DNA of 64,000 bases from Hermatobates lingyangjiaoensis (GCA_026182355.1 JAPFBL010000001.1:372001-436000), one strand, 5' to 3'. Counted from the stretch's first letter, positions 1 to 12,296 are shown. Notes: generated from the sequence alone by a model not told the origin. Numbers and translations: made by a program.

Positions 1-800
1 CGGAATTACATGTTTTGAGGTCCCAGAAGTCGTTTTATGACGTTTTTACGATGATGTCTGTGTGTGTGTGTGTGTGGGTGGGTGGTTGGGTGGTTGGGTG
101 GGTGGGTGGGTGGGTGGGTGCGTGGGTGGGTGCGTGGGTGGGTGCGTGTGTTAGCATTGCTTGTTACCACGCTACGGTCCAGAATCTTTGATGGATCAAG
201 TTGATATTTCACACAAAAATGGGCCTCATAAAGACAAAGATCCCTATTGTTTGGGAAGAATTATGCATGATGGGAAAGTCACTTTTTTTGTCTAAAACCA
301 TTTTTTTTTAAACATTTATTTCACCTAAACTGATAATCCTAGAGTTTTGAAATTTTGACATTATCTTTGAGGTTTTAAATGCAACAAACGAAAAATATAT
401 TCAGAAGTTTAAAACAACAGGAAATATTTTTTTTTCATTAAAATGTAAAAATTTTGACTTTCAATTCAATCTCAAACCTTGTGAGAGCCATACAAGCCAT
501 ACTGTTTGACAAACAAGAATGTAACTATGCCTATAAATAGAACATTATATGGAAAATGAGTTGAGATATTTTTTTCTAATATTACATTCGCTAAAAAGGC
601 ATTACAGTAAGATTTGTGTTTTCAGAAAATGTTTTTTACGCTAAACAGCTCGTTAAAAAAAAATGAAAATTTGGCCAAAAATGGAACAAAAAATTAGCAA
701 TTCATAAAAAAAAATCATGAAGTATTAGTTACGGGAAAGAGCAATAACGATATAAAAACTCTTTGTTTATCCTAGACTAAGAGATCCTAGACAGAAAATG
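1..800 (-). repeat. Dispersed repeat R, copy 1 (cut by window edge)
   Basis: This stretch matches 8076-8860 in inverted orientation, and 5735-6500 more loosely. Shared landmarks are a block reading ACGCTACGGTCCAGAATC (minus orientation GATTCTGGACCGTAGCGT), a CATACTGTTTGAC block and a TTTTCAGAAAATG block. It carries an internal TG/GGGT microsatellite where the other copies have CA or CACC runs. No coding capacity was seen; the short His/Thr-rich reading frame here is only the microsatellite. It may be a non-autonomous DNA element, but the termini cannot be fixed because position 1 truncates it. Confidence 0.75.
58..155. repeat. Microsatellite (TG)n then (GGGT/GCGT)n
   Basis: A (TG)n run passes into imperfect GGGT, GGTT and GCGT tetranucleotides inside repeat R copy 1. 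The same site in copy 3 holds CACC and CA units, so the run differs in length and unit between copies. Confidence 0.9.
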
Positions 801-970
801 ATTAAAATATTTATTTTCACAGAATCATAATCAAGGATCTAATTTGAGACTCCTGTTATCAGTCATAGACTTTCATGTTATTACATTGCTCGAATACATA
901 TAAAGCTATCATCAAAGAAAACTAAAGGTATTTTTATAACAAAAACACATAATTCAAATCATAAAAAAAT

Positions 971-1410
971 TCTGAGGTTAAATAAATAAAGAAACAAAAG
1001 TCTCCACACAAATGAAATTTTATTCAACGCTTTTCGAACACTTTAGGAAGATACTAAAATCGGGAAGACACTATAATACAAATTATATCTAATCAGTTAC
1101 AAAATTAGAGTGAAATAATAAAATTCAATTAAGAGAATTCAAGACATACCCAAGGATGTGGTGCTGACGAGTTAGTCCAGTGAAAACAAGTCCTTGGGTA
1201 CTTCTTGAATTATCTTAATTGAATTTTATTATTTCACTCTAATTTTGTAACTGATTAGATATAATTTGTATTATAGTGTCTTCCTGATGATGAACACAAA
1301 GTGTTCAAAACGCGGAGAATAAAACTTCATTTGTGTGGAGACTTGTTTATCTATTTTACCTCAGAATGAGTAAATACCACACAATTACGGATTGCACAAC
1401 TAATGACATA
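971..1410. mobile_element. Palindromic PLE-derived unit P1 (family D ends)
   Basis: Two arms of about 180 bp (971-1160 and 1188-1366) are inverted copies around a short spacer with GGTGCTGA. The outer part of each arm resembles a PLE 3' end: a CCTCAGA block, a TGTGTGGAGAC block and a hammerhead-like core. The right arm keeps the core; in the left arm it is disrupted near 1040-1065. The trailing sequence to 1410 (GGATTGCACAACTAATGA) recurs inverted beside unit P2 at about 36104-36160, so both come from one family. There is no ORF. Confidence 0.7.
1279..1316 (+). ncRNA. Hammerhead ribozyme-like core in P1 right arm
   Basis: CTGATGA lies at 1284-1290, followed by one extra base, then GAACAC and GTGTTC, which form a perfect stem II around AAA. 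The next trinucleotide is AAA where the consensus has GAA, followed by ACGCG. The G12 change suggests this copy is inactive. Related copies have GAAAC at this point. The call rests on motif reading only. Confidence 0.45.
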
Positions 1411-1839
1411 AAAAAATTGTTAAAATAAAATAATGGGCTACACAAACAAATATAAATGAACTTTCAACACTTTTAAAAAACTAGTTTTGAATAAATTAAA
1501 ATAAATTTATTTTAAATTTACAAATACCTCGGTTGAAACCATTTTTTTGTTAGCTTTTTATTCGTTTAATTTTTTATTATTTTCCATTTTTACCCCTTTT
1601 AAACGCCGCCACCACCACCTGGCACATGACACACAGGCTATATTGACTTAATTTAACATGTTAAAATATTTGTCTAGTTATTCCTTGCTGTTAAAATAAC
1701 AGTTTAAATCACATGAAGCAAGCGCAAAACTATATCCACTGCAAATTTGACAGAAATTGTCAGATGAAATTTGACCGGAGTCCCCATTAAAAAATGAGTT
1801 ACATTTCGACTTATTTAAACTTGTATGCTGTCAAAACTT

Positions 1840-1985
1840 GGCTTCAGGAGTTGGTTCGGGACCCCTTATTGGATGTTCGGCGTTACCCTGATAATACAGG
1901 GCATTCCGCTATCCACCACCTGCGACCCGTCTGGTGGCCACCCAAGCCACAGGGCCCCCCTGACTAAATTCCCCCCTCCCGGACT
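1840..1985. other. GC-rich unassigned segment
   Basis: A block of clearly higher GC than its surroundings, containing GGTGGCCACC and a C-rich run ending CCCCCCTCCCGG. It has no open frame and is probably part of an unidentified transposable element, perhaps a LINE leader. I cannot assign it. Confidence 0.35.
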
Positions 1986-2029
1986 AATTTAAAGATATAC
2001 ATGATAGGGTAAAATAGATGTAACTGTGT

Positions 2030-3440
2030 TGCGTATGCTTAACGACTATCAAAAACTAAAGAAAATATACACAGTGTCACTAAAATAAGATTAATCATAA
2101 TTGTTTATACACATCAAAACAGTTTCTACCACTAAAAACATATAAGTTGCATGAAAGAGTAGAATAGGCATAGCAATGTAAAAGATGATATAGATCATAA
2201 AACACATACCTACTTAATAACTATAAAGCAGTATAACTAAAATAAGAATAATCATACCTGTTTATACACATCAAAACAGTTTCTACCACTAAAAACATAT
2301 AAGTTGCATGAAAGAGTAGAATAGACATAGCAATGTAAAAGATGATATAGATCATAAAACACATACCTACATAACAGCAATAAAGCAGCATAACTAAAAA
2401 AAGAATAATCATACCTGCTTATACACACTGAAACCGTTTCTACCCCTAAAAAACATATAAATTGCAAGGAAGAGTAGAATAGATGTAGCTATGAAAAGGA
2501 TTACTTATAGATCGTAAAACACATACCTACATAACAGCTATAAAGCAGTATAACTGAAATAAGAATAATCATACCTGCTTATACACACTAAAGCCGTTTC
2601 TACCCCAAAAAACATATAAATTGCAAGAAAGAGTAGAATAGACATAGCTATATAAAAGCTGACTTATTGATTATAGAAAACATAAAAATTTAACAACTAT
2701 AATTTAAATGTTACCTTACAAAACATAAATATCAGGATGTTGTCATACCTCTTCAGAATTCTCAAATAGTTTTCTATTTCATTATCAATTGATTTAATTG
2801 GTTGAGTGGAAGAGAAACAGCTATAAAAAACATATTAATATTATAGATAAGCTATTTTATTCAACAGTTCTAAGTTACCTCATAAAATAAAATTAATATA
2901 AAATTTAAGTATACCATATACCTGAAAAGTGTTTCTATCTGCAAATGACATGAACATGTAGAATGGAAATACTTATGAAAAAAAAATAGTTAATAAACAC
3001 ATCTATTGCATACAAAAAATATAATTTATTTTACACACCAGTATAAAACAATAAGAATGTGATCAACACCTCTTTATCACTTCAAATACGTTTCTACTCC
3101 CCAAAACATATAAGCCACATGGAGAGTAGTTGAGAAACATATATGTAACTAAAGCCTTAAAAGCATCAAACACAAAATCTATTCAACATATATGATTCAC
3201 CTCACACATATACCTTTAATATAATTAAAGAAACATATAACCAAATGTCTTCCTACATAACAAGAGCTTTACTAATCCCATAACATATGAGTTAGACAAG
3301 AGAGTAGATTGAAACAGCAATGCATATAGAGATTTTAAAAAATGTAAACACCCATGTATTTAACGATAAGTTAGATACACAGTAAAATTACAATAAGAAT
3401 AATCTTCATATACCTGAAAAGCCTTTGTCATGTTTCTAGG
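2030..3440 (-). repeat. Tandem array of about nine 165-175 bp units resembling microexons
   Basis: Units repeat about every 170 bp. The four at 2100-2640 are very similar; those at 2640-3440 are strongly diverged. Read on the minus strand, most units show a pyrimidine-rich stretch ending in AG, a 17-31 base core usually containing AGAAAC, then a donor-like GTATG or GTATAT. Two neighbouring cores (near 2440 and 2600) both read GRNGFSVYKQ and differ only at two third-codon positions. The 31-base cores are not multiples of three, so joining them in series would shift the frame. It may be a plain satellite that happens to look spliceable. Confidence 0.6.
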
Positions 3441-3592
3441 GAAGTGGTTCTGAATCTGCTTGAAGATGGGGAGTTCTTAATTCTAAAAATAGCTGAAACA
3501 CTGTATAGAAATCTCCGAGAAATATTTTAATTACATCAAATACAATAAAATAAAAATAATCATTAAAAAATAAAGATGATGAGACTTACTTT

Positions 3593-3736
3593 CAGTTTGT
3601 TTCTTCTTCTTCCCAGGGAAATATAAACTTCTTGAGCCTTGCCGTCTTCTTCAGTCTTTGGGGCTGAAACGTTTTATACGCATAGGGAGGACGTCTAATT
3701 TCTTCTTCAACCCATTGAAATGTTTTTGTGTCCTGC
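3593..3736 (-). other. Possible exon upstream of the microexon-like array
   Basis: On the minus strand an acceptor-like AAAACAG at about 3737 precedes an open stretch, and a strong donor-like AAA/GTAAGT follows at about 3592. One frame reads through EEEIRRPPYAYKTFQPQR and PWEEEE to a TGA just before the donor. Another, entered from an inner TTTCAG, reads PKTEEDGKAQEVY and SLGRRRNKLK up to the donor. Two open frames in so short a purine-rich segment mean coding is not proven. It lies directly upstream, in minus-strand order, of the microexon-like array. Confidence 0.3.
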
Positions 3737-4404
3737 CTGTTTTGACTAAGGAATAATGTTTTTGTAAATTGTAAAATTTTTGCTCAGAGTGGTGAACAAA
3801 AGTAATCTCGCCATTGGTAGAACACATTCTTTGGATATCAAATATATTTGAGGTGAGTAGGTCTTTCTAAGAAGAAAATCGCTATTACTTATCACTAATA
3901 ATAATGTTGCGTTCACAAAAAAAATGCAATTTGTAAGATGAGGTTTGGTGAATACGTTTTTATATCTGGATATAATATTTGAATTTCTGAGAGACACCTA
4001 GAAATCCTATAGACAACCTTGAGAATGACTCTTATAGAGACCTAACAGATTACGATCTGTCTGGGAAAAACAGTGGAAGTAAGAGGGTTTAAAACAGTAA
4101 GAGGTTGAGTATGCTTTGCTGGGTACTGTAATAAACTGAACACATAAACCTGAAATGATTACATACATAAACACATAACATGCCCACTAACCTGTGTACA
4201 GGTATCCTTTCGTCTGTACCTGCAACAATACAAACATGTTAACATTACCTCAATGGTAATATAAGGTAATGGTAATAGGGTGGAATCTTTGTCAGTCATT
4301 GTTGTGACTGGTCATAATCAAATATTTCTGGTATATGTCAAACATAAAGTAATTCTTGTCGTTTTCTCCATTTACAAAGAAACCTATTATACTCTAATAA
4401 GTTG

Positions 4405-5140
4405 TTAATGAAAAAAAATGGTTCATATTACATTCGCATTATATTAACTCGGTGCATTTTCTTCCATTTTTTTTTTTACGAAAAGTAATAGTGGGACTGG
4501 TTTAGTTCAATAAATTAAAAAATATATTTTTTATATGAAAATTTATGATAAGAACACGTATTCTATGTGTGTTTCATATCGGTGAATAAAAAAAACAACA
4601 ATTATTTTAATACAAGTAAAGCAGAAAATTTACCACCATTTAAATTTTAATTTATTGCGATAAATTCAAGAAATATGTGTTGAAACATAGTTAAATTATA
4701 GTTAAAAGAATAGTGTTGGCATAAAAATGAAGTACTATTGTCTTTGAACAAAAAGAAATTGTTTATATTACTTTCCCATTATAGTACTTAGGTGCAAAGT
4801 CGGTCATGTTTCTTTGACGAAAAGTAATACTGCACTGGTTCAGTTCAATATAGAAAAAATGTATTTTTTATATCACCATTTATGATAATAGCACCTATTC
4901 TACGTTTGTTTTATATCGGTGAATCAAAAAGAAGATAATATTTTAATACAAGAAAAGCAAAATACTACCATTTGAATTTTAATTTATTGCATATCATTTA
5001 ATATATATTTTGACATATAGTTACATTATTGTTAAAAGACTAGTGTTAACAGAAAAAATCAAGTGGTATTATGTGCGAACAAAGAAAAATTGTTGAATTT
5101 ACCTTAGCATAAGCCACAGTGCATTTTCCGCCATGATTCA
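4405..5140. repeat. Tandem duplication, unit about 340 bp
   Basis: Two diverged direct copies (about 4405-4745 and 4746-5095) are followed by the start of a third. Shared blocks include ACGAAAAGTAATA, TTTATATCGGTGAAT and TTTTAATTTATTGC. No coding frame is present. Confidence 0.7.
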
Positions 5141-5734
5141 TTGATGAAGGGAAGTTGCAGACTGGCTGGAGCATGCAAAGAACTTTAGGGAGTCCAAGAG
5201 TTCACGTACACAGTGCTAGAACAGAATGGCCACCCCATTATGACTTCATTATAAAATCACACAAATTTGTTAAAGTTTCATAAAAATTGAAATTTCTAGA
5301 TAGTTATTTTTTTCAAAGTTTTCTTTTTACACTGTTTAGAGATAAATTTTATTCTTATTGCTACAGGGTTTACATTAATAAGGAATTGAGAATAATAGTT
5401 ACAATTTAAAATAAAACATTTTTTTAAATAACTTCCCGGAATAAGTTTCATGAAACATATTAAATTTGTAAATATCTTAAAATAAAACATGTGTGCATAT
5501 TACATTTGACTGCCTTCTATGGACTACATGCATATGCTATCCTTCCCATATTCATTAATATATGTATGGACATTCAGACAAATAACTTTTGATTACTTAA
5601 TATAAAAACGTATGCTATAGAAATAATCTCACTAAATGAAAGACTGTAAACAGAAATATTGTACAAAGTATAAATTATGCACAACATAAAAATAACTGAT
5701 GGATTATGCCCTCAATGCATAATCCGAATTAAAA

Positions 5735-6314
5735 TTTCATGATCTTTTTTTATAACTTACCAATTTTTTGCTCCATATTTGGTCAAATTTTTATGATTTG
5801 TTAATAAGCCGTTAAGCATCAAAAAAAAACATTTTCTGAAAACAGAAACCGTACTCTTTAACGCTCCTTCAGCGAAAGTGATTTTGAAAAAAATTACTCA
5901 TCTCATAATATACATAATGTTTTATTTTTAGGCATAGCTTCATTTTGATCAGTCAAACAGTATGGCTTGTATAGCTCTACAAGCTTTAAGATTGAATTAC
6001 AAGTCAGAATATTATGTTTTTTGTAAAAAAAATATTTCCCATTTTTTAAAATTCTGAATATATTTTTTGGTTATTTCATTTGTAATTTGAAAGGTAATAC
6101 CAAAATTTCAAAACTCTAGAGTTAGCAGTTTAGGAAAAAAAATGTTTTCTTAAAAGCGGTTTTTGGCAAAAAAAGTGACTTTTCCATCATGCTTAGATCT
6201 TTCCAAACAATAGGGATAATCTACACTGCAGAGCCCATTTTTGTATAAAATATCAACTTGATCCATCAAAGATTTTAGACCGTAGCGTGGTTACAAGCAA
6301 TGCTAACACACTCA

Positions 6315-6382
<68 letters not shown>

Positions 6383-6500
6383 GATATCATCGAAAAAACT
6401 TCATAAACCGACTTTTGGGACCTCAAAACATATAATTCCGTCAAAATATCGAGATCAAATTTTTTCACACTCACTATACTTTACTTATAATATAGTAAAT
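5735..6500 (+). repeat. Dispersed repeat R, copy 2
   Basis: It matches copy 3 at 8076-8860 in the same orientation and copy 1 in inverse. It includes the GTCAAACAGTATGGCTTGTA block, the GACCGTAGCGTGG block and a terminal CACTATACTTTACTTATA segment. It is more diverged than copies 1 and 3. A long (CA)n run sits at 6301-6371. Confidence 0.75.
6301..6371. repeat. (CA)n microsatellite
   Basis: An almost pure CA run within repeat R copy 2. The His/Thr-rich reading frame over it is an artefact of the repeat. Confidence 0.95.
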
Positions 6501-6512
6501 AAGAAAAAATAA

Positions 6513-6840
6513 TCTGGAGTGGCCTACACTCAACGTTGCCATAAGCAAACTTAATTATCAAGCTTCTTGTGTGTATCATACATAACGAATCATTTAAACA
6601 TAATGTAAACATCTAAATGAGAGATTATTTATTAGTCCTTCATTCCTGATGTTGTACAGATACTTATTAATCGATTTATCTATCCAAAGCTTATTTTTGT
6701 ACATCACACCGTGAATGCAAATAATCTCATTAGTATAACTACAGCAGTAATAACATTTTTGAAAAGCCAAAGAGAAAATTTCTTTATACGAAATAATCTT
6801 CGACAAGAGAACATGGCTTTTGTTCAAATAGCCAGTGAAC
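6513..6840. repeat. Dispersed repeat M, copy 1
   Basis: It matches 16365-16690 along its length. Shared blocks include CATAATG, AGTAATAACATTTTTGAAAAG and GAGAACATG. Its head, ATCTGGAGTGGCCTACA, recurs at 7921. Non-coding; possibly a MITE. Confidence 0.65.
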
Positions 6841-7916
6841 TTCTTACATCGTTTACTTGCCCTCCTTCTACATTGAATATTTAAATGAAATTTTCAAATT
6901 TAAAACAGGAAAATACTCTTATTTTCTCTGAAAAACTGCATAAACATCGAAGAAAAAATGTCGTTTTAAGATAACTTATAATTATGGATGTACTTACATT
7001 TATTAATGTAATCCAGTTATGGATCACATTTATTAATTTTCAAACGAAATATTTGCATCCAAAAAAATTTTCATTACCATCAATACCACGCTGACCAGAA
7101 ACCAACATTAATCATAAGACTTTATCTAGAAGTACATTAAGCATATCTAAAATAGATGTAGGTGCTGGTGAGTACTTTGCTTTGGTTATCTTTTCACTGT
7201 ATTAATAATAAAAATTCCTAGTTTTACCTTTTCACACTTAAAAGAAAAGATGTACACCATCTTTTTAACCTTTATGGCTTATTAGTATTTAATAAGATCA
7301 TTTTCCTTCCCCTTTGTCAAATAACATATATACGAATGTTTTCTATGTGAGTGTTATCTTTTTCCTGCCTCCTGTACTCTGTTATAAGTTTGCTATGAAT
7401 GTTTATTGAGAAAAAATATATTAGTAATTAGCCAGTTTACATACTCAAATCGAAGTCAAAGCCAGCTATTCAATATAATTTAAATATTTTATAGTTGGGA
7501 GCTTCTAATTTTTGAAAATAATAAATATGAACTATTAGACTAGAATTGTAAAAAAAAAACTGGATATTACTCAACAAACATAAGTCCTCTTTCTTGAGGA
7601 AAGAGTCCATTCATTACATTTCAATATCACGGAAAGATACTACATTCACAATTACAATGTAATTGTAACTGATATTAAGTTTTGCTGAAGAGTGCAATAT
7701 ATAGATTTATTAAAGCATTTTATGAGACAAATCCATCATGCCATGGAAGACAAAGGTAATTTATTTATGTTTATTGGCGGTGATTTTTTGACATGCAACA
7801 ATATTATTCCTCTTACATCTCATATAAGTCACTAAACTATTTAAATTGTTCCTTTATAAATATCAATTTTATCTCAGTGGATTCGCTCAAAAAATTTCTA
7901 AGTCAATATAATATAA

Positions 7917-8000
7917 AAAAATCTGGAGTGGCCTACATTTAAGTTTACCAGAAGTAAATATAATATGAAACTTCTTAGCACATAATGTCCCATTTAGACA
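7917..8000. repeat. Dispersed repeat M, head fragment
   Basis: It repeats the ATCTGGAGTGGCCTACA start of repeat M and about 70 further bases, then diverges just before repeat R copy 3. Confidence 0.5.
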
Positions 8001-8075
8001 TAAATGCGTAGCAATTTTTTTTAAAGTCAATGTAAACAATGTAAAAAAATATAAAAAATTCGACAAGTATAGCAG

Positions 8076-8860
8076 GTGATCTCTTATTCTAGGATAAAAA
8101 AACAGTTTTTATAGCACTATTGCTCTTTCCCGTAATTGAAACTTCATAATTTTTTTTATGAATTGCTAATTTTTTGTTCCATCTTTTGTGAAATTTTCAT
8201 TATTTTTTAGTGAGCCGTTTAGCGTCAAAAAATATTTTCTGAAAACAGAAATTGTACTGTAACGCCCCTTTAGCATATGTAATTTTGGAAAAAAATATCT
8301 CAGCTCATTCTACACATAAAGTTCTATTTACAAGCATAGTTTCATTTTGATCTGTCAAACAGTATGGCTTGTATCGCTCTCACAAGTTTGAGATTGAATT
8401 ATAAGTCAAAATTTCTATATTTTATTGAAAAAAAATATTTCCTGTTGTTTTAAAATTCTGAATATATTTTTCGTTTGTTCCATTTGTAACCTCAAAGATA
8501 ATGTCAAAATTTCAAAACTCTAGTGTTATCATTTTAGGAGAAATAAATGTTTTCTAAAAAACGGTTTTTATCAAAAAAAGTGACTTTCCCATCATGCATA
8601 ATTCTTCCCAAACAATAGGGATCTTCTTCCCAAGGGGGCCATTTTTGTGTAAAATATCAACTTGATCAATCAATGATTCTGGACCGTAGCGTGGTAACAA
8701 GCAATGCTAACACACTCACCCACCCACCCACACACACACAGACATCATCAAAAAAATTTCATAAGACGACTTCTGGGACCTCAAAACATGTAATTCCGTA
8801 AAAATCTCGAGATCGAATTTTTTCACGATCACTATACTTTACTTATAGTAAAGTAAAAAC
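8076..8860 (+). repeat. Dispersed repeat R, copy 3
   Basis: The best-preserved copy of repeat R. It ends near TATACTTTACTTATAGTAAAGTA, a short hairpin with 7-bp arms around TTATA. Internal CACC and CA microsatellites lie at 8708-8742. Together with copy 1 it forms a widely spaced inverted pair around 0.8-8.08 kb. Confidence 0.75.
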
Positions 8861-10565
8861 AAAGAAGATAGCTCATTTATAATTTTATTTGATATCTGTT
8901 TGATATATAGGGAAATAAAATGCGCAGGATCAAATATTCATATGCAAATTCGTAATACGTTTTGAAGTCTTGGGAGTAGAATAAATTATGTTTTTGCAAA
9001 TTTTTTAAACTATTGTGTGTATGTGTGTGCAGTATTAAGAATTTCACTAGCTTGTTTATAAAGTAACAGTTTCATGTAATTTAGTAAAACTGTATATTCA
9101 CACGTTTAGTAATAATATTAATTGTTCTATCTTAAAGTAACATTTATTTGTATCATCAAATGTATATAATTTATGAAGTAGATGAAATGTACTTGGGCGT
9201 CAAACATTTATAGATCTGTTCTAATTGTTTAAGAACAAACAAAAATTAAACAAACATTCATATTTCGGTATGCCAGTAAAATATAAATGATAAATTCTGA
9301 ATTACACATTTGATAGGATAATTGCTACCTTTGTGTATTTAGTATGGCTGTTAGTTAATTATCAGAAACCTTAATAATATATGTAAATATGTATTACATA
9401 TAATATATGTAAATAATATTATGTAAATAAATGTTAAAAATTTTATATATTTACAGGGAGCTATTTGAATGTCGTGGGGCGATTCATCCCCAAAAATATT
9501 TTGTTTTTATTGAAAATTTTAAAAGTAATGTTTCTCTAATATCTCTATATTAGAGAAATATCGTATACCAAGATACGTAAATTAAACAATCACATTTGCA
9601 TGGCTCCAAATTTTTCAGAAAAATCATCAGCTACATATCGAAAGTATTAAAGAGTGCAGGCAGTAAAAGCTGAAAAAACTAGTATTGTGTTTTTTTGCAA
9701 CCTAAATATCATGATAATTTGAGATGTATCAATACATTTTACCGTCTAATTAACTAATTATCTAATAGGATACTATATTTTAGATAATTTGAGTCGATTA
9801 AATCATAAAACCATTAATCTTTTCTATCGTTAATGTTATCATAATAGTTGCAACATTCCAGTACTATTATTAATTAAGCTAAGTGTAAACCAATCTAAAA
9901 TTATTTAATTGAATATTGTTTTCAAATATTTATCTGAATGATTGCTTTCGAATAGAAGTATTTCAATTATAATGAAATCTAAATATTGTCACTTCCGTTC
10001 TGAACTCAAACACCAAGTAAACTGAACTAATATCTGGTAGTTTAACTATTTGTTGACAGTGTAAATATAAGTTGCACAGAAATTATTGATATCAATTCAA
10101 CTCTACTATGTTTCTCATGTTGATATAAAATATCTGCCAAATGCGAAACTCTCAGACTTCCTCATTAATTATGAAGTCACCATCTTAGTTCAACGCCTTT
10201 CTTTTTTTTTTATATTACTTCTATAAATTTGTAAGTAATATAATGATACAAATTTATGATATTACATCCTAAATATTATAAATTATATTTACAAACTCAT
10301 CAAACAATTAAATGAACAAAAGTCATTGTTTGTATTTAGTAAAAATTATAGATAGACAAAATAAAATTAAGCAAAACAATTAAATTGATTGGTTTACACG
10401 AGCCTAAATAATTTCTTCTTAGCATATGTATTTCATTCAATTGAAGTAAACATTATTGAAAATCATTGATTAAAAATTAAATATTATAATTACGTAAAAT
10501 GAATAATTTATTAATAAAAGACAAATTTTCCATGGATTAATTGAAATTAAATTGTTGTTTAAAGC
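8861..10565. other. AT-rich stretch without recognised genes
   Basis: No supported ORF or RNA gene. The only local structure noted is a hairpin at 9531-9557 with 11-bp arms TTTCTCTAATA and TATTAGAGAAA, plus TA-rich repeats around 9370-9440. Confidence 0.6.
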
Positions 10566-10578
10566 TTTAAACAACACG

Positions 10579-10712
10579 CCACGGCGTCCACATTGTTTCA
10601 TTCCAGGAACAGGATTGGAAGGCTGAGGGGAAATATGAGAGAAAATGCTTTTTAGATTGGCAGGTTTACGGTAGGAAATAGAAGGGGGGTGATTAAAGAT
10701 GGAAGAAGTAGA
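10579..10712 (-). repeat. Inverted fragment of the PLE family A coding region
   Basis: About 130 bp, nearly identical in reverse complement to 12497-12627. On the minus strand it encodes SYRKPANLKSIFSHISPQ and GMKQCGRRG, as in the main copy. It forms a head-to-head junction with the start of the reverse transcriptase region. Confidence 0.9.
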
Positions 10713-12296
10713 ATCCATTACAATACTAGTAATAATAATTTTAACATTACAAATAACAATAATATACACAACTGCAACAACTTAATCCCTAACAACAATA
10801 AGAATATTATAAACCTTTCTTCCCGCAATTTGAGTACTGCTGAAGCCAGTATTCTTTCTAAGGGTCTTAGCTTCAGTCCAGTCCCTAAAATTAATCACAT
10901 CAGCATCTTGGAGGATCTCCAGATGTTTTTTCGATCTCTTCGCTGGCAGTATTTTTGGAGTTCCAATGACAAAAGCTCCGGTGATACAACTTCTAAAGTT
11001 CACACTTCCCTCAAGCGCTTTAAACCTCTATCTTCCCACGAACCACCTCCACTTTCTGCATCACATCCTCTCGAACTCTTCATCTCCTCTATTGTCCGCA
11101 GATGTTCTAATCCTGCCTTCCTCAGAAGCCTATCTCCCCCGGATAACCTCACCATTCCCGAGAGAAAAGCGATTAGCAGTTTGAAAAGAGACAGCTCCCT
11201 CCTTATCATGCCAGCTGATAAAGGTTCCTCTGTAGTCCTCATGGACCGTTCTGTCTACCACCGTGAGGCAATCAAACAACTCTCTAACTCATCCTTTTAT
11301 CAACAGCTTTCTTCCAACCCTATTCCTCTTTTCCTCAAGAACTTAGTTTCTCTTCTTAATAACAGTGCTGTGTGTGAGGGCCTTTCTCCCCAGGATATTG
11401 ACACCCTCATTCCCTCAAATCCCCGATGTCCTGTTTTCTACCTGCTCCCTAAAGTCCACAAGCCCTTCAACATGCCTGACTCCCCTCCCGCCGGTAGACC
11501 TATCGTTTCCAGTTATGGCTGCCTTACAGAAAGACTTTCCGCCTTCATTGATCACTTCCTACAGCCTCTAGTTCGGAACCAACCTTCTTTCTGCAAAGAC
11601 ACTTTCCATTTTCGCCAAATTCTTAAAAATCTTTCTCTTCCCTCTACCCTTGATCATCCTCTTCTCATGGTTGCCATGGACGTCACTTCTCTCTATACTT
11701 CAATCATTCATTCTGAAGGTCTGGACGCTCTGCGATACTTTCTTGATGGCAGAACAGCACCCCTTAATCCTTCCACATCCTTTCTAGTCTCTTTGGCTGA
11801 TTTCGTGCTACAGCATAATGTCTTTCAGTTTGAGGGTCGTTATTACCTTCAAACCAGAGGCACAGCTATGGGTACGATTATGGCCCCTTCTTACGCTAAT
11901 CTTTTCATGGCCAAATTAGAGCAGGATTTCCTGGCCACCTGTCAACTTCTTCCACTCCTTTATCTCCGTTTTATTGATGATATTTTCTTCATTTGGCCCC
12001 ATGGCAAACATAACTTAGAACTTTTCCTACACTCCTTTCAAAATTTCTGCCCCTCCATCACTTTCACTTACGACATCTCCGACAGACTTATCACCTTTCT
12101 TGACGTTGACGTTACTTTAGACAATGGACACTTCTTGACTTCCGTACATATAAAACCCACCTACTCCCAACAGTACCTCCATTACAATAGTTGCCATCCA
12201 TCCATGTTAAAAAGTCTATACCTCGATCCTTGTCCCTCCGTATTCACAATATCTGCAATAATCTCCAAGACCGCAGACATCACCTTAACCTCTTAA
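10713..12296 (+). pseudogene. PLE family A reverse transcriptase region
   Basis: An open frame of about 530 codons encodes the RNA-dependent DNA polymerase domain of a Penelope-like retrotransposon. Counting from an ATG at 10689, visible motifs are PADKG (175-179), LPKVHK (253-258), GRPIVS (269-274), MDVTSLYTSI (330-339), GTAMGTIMAPSYANLFM (391-407), the catalytic FIDD (428-431, equivalent to YxDD) and FLDVDV (470-475). The Asn-rich first 45 residues partly read through the inverted junction, so the true start is uncertain; NLSSRNLSTAEASILSKGLSF (about 42-62) looks like genuine PLE N-terminal sequence. After codon 505 the frame is lost at ATCCATCCATG and the true sequence continues in another frame. 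Confidence 0.88.

Noticed and set aside
58..155. Telomere-like GGGT repeats
   Set aside because: The units are irregular (GGGT, GGTT, GCGT), sit inside a dispersed repeat and do not match the arthropod TTAGG unit.
6..212. His/Thr/Pro-rich reading frame
   Set aside because: It is the translation of a TG/GGGT microsatellite and is not a gene; the same holds for frames at 6300-6512 and 49796-50040.
971..1410. CRISPR array or phage-type inverted repeats
   Set aside because: The repeats are inverted, not direct with spacers, and the sequence is eukaryotic.
2221..2467. Membrane-like minus-strand ORFs
   Set aside because: They run across the tandem array including its spacers; the hydrophobicity comes from AT-rich repeat sequence.
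12191..12296. Programmed ribosomal frameshift between RT and GIY-YIG
   Set aside because: PLEs normally have one frame; the slip lies in an ATCC repeat with no slippery heptamer or pseudoknot, so mutation is simpler.
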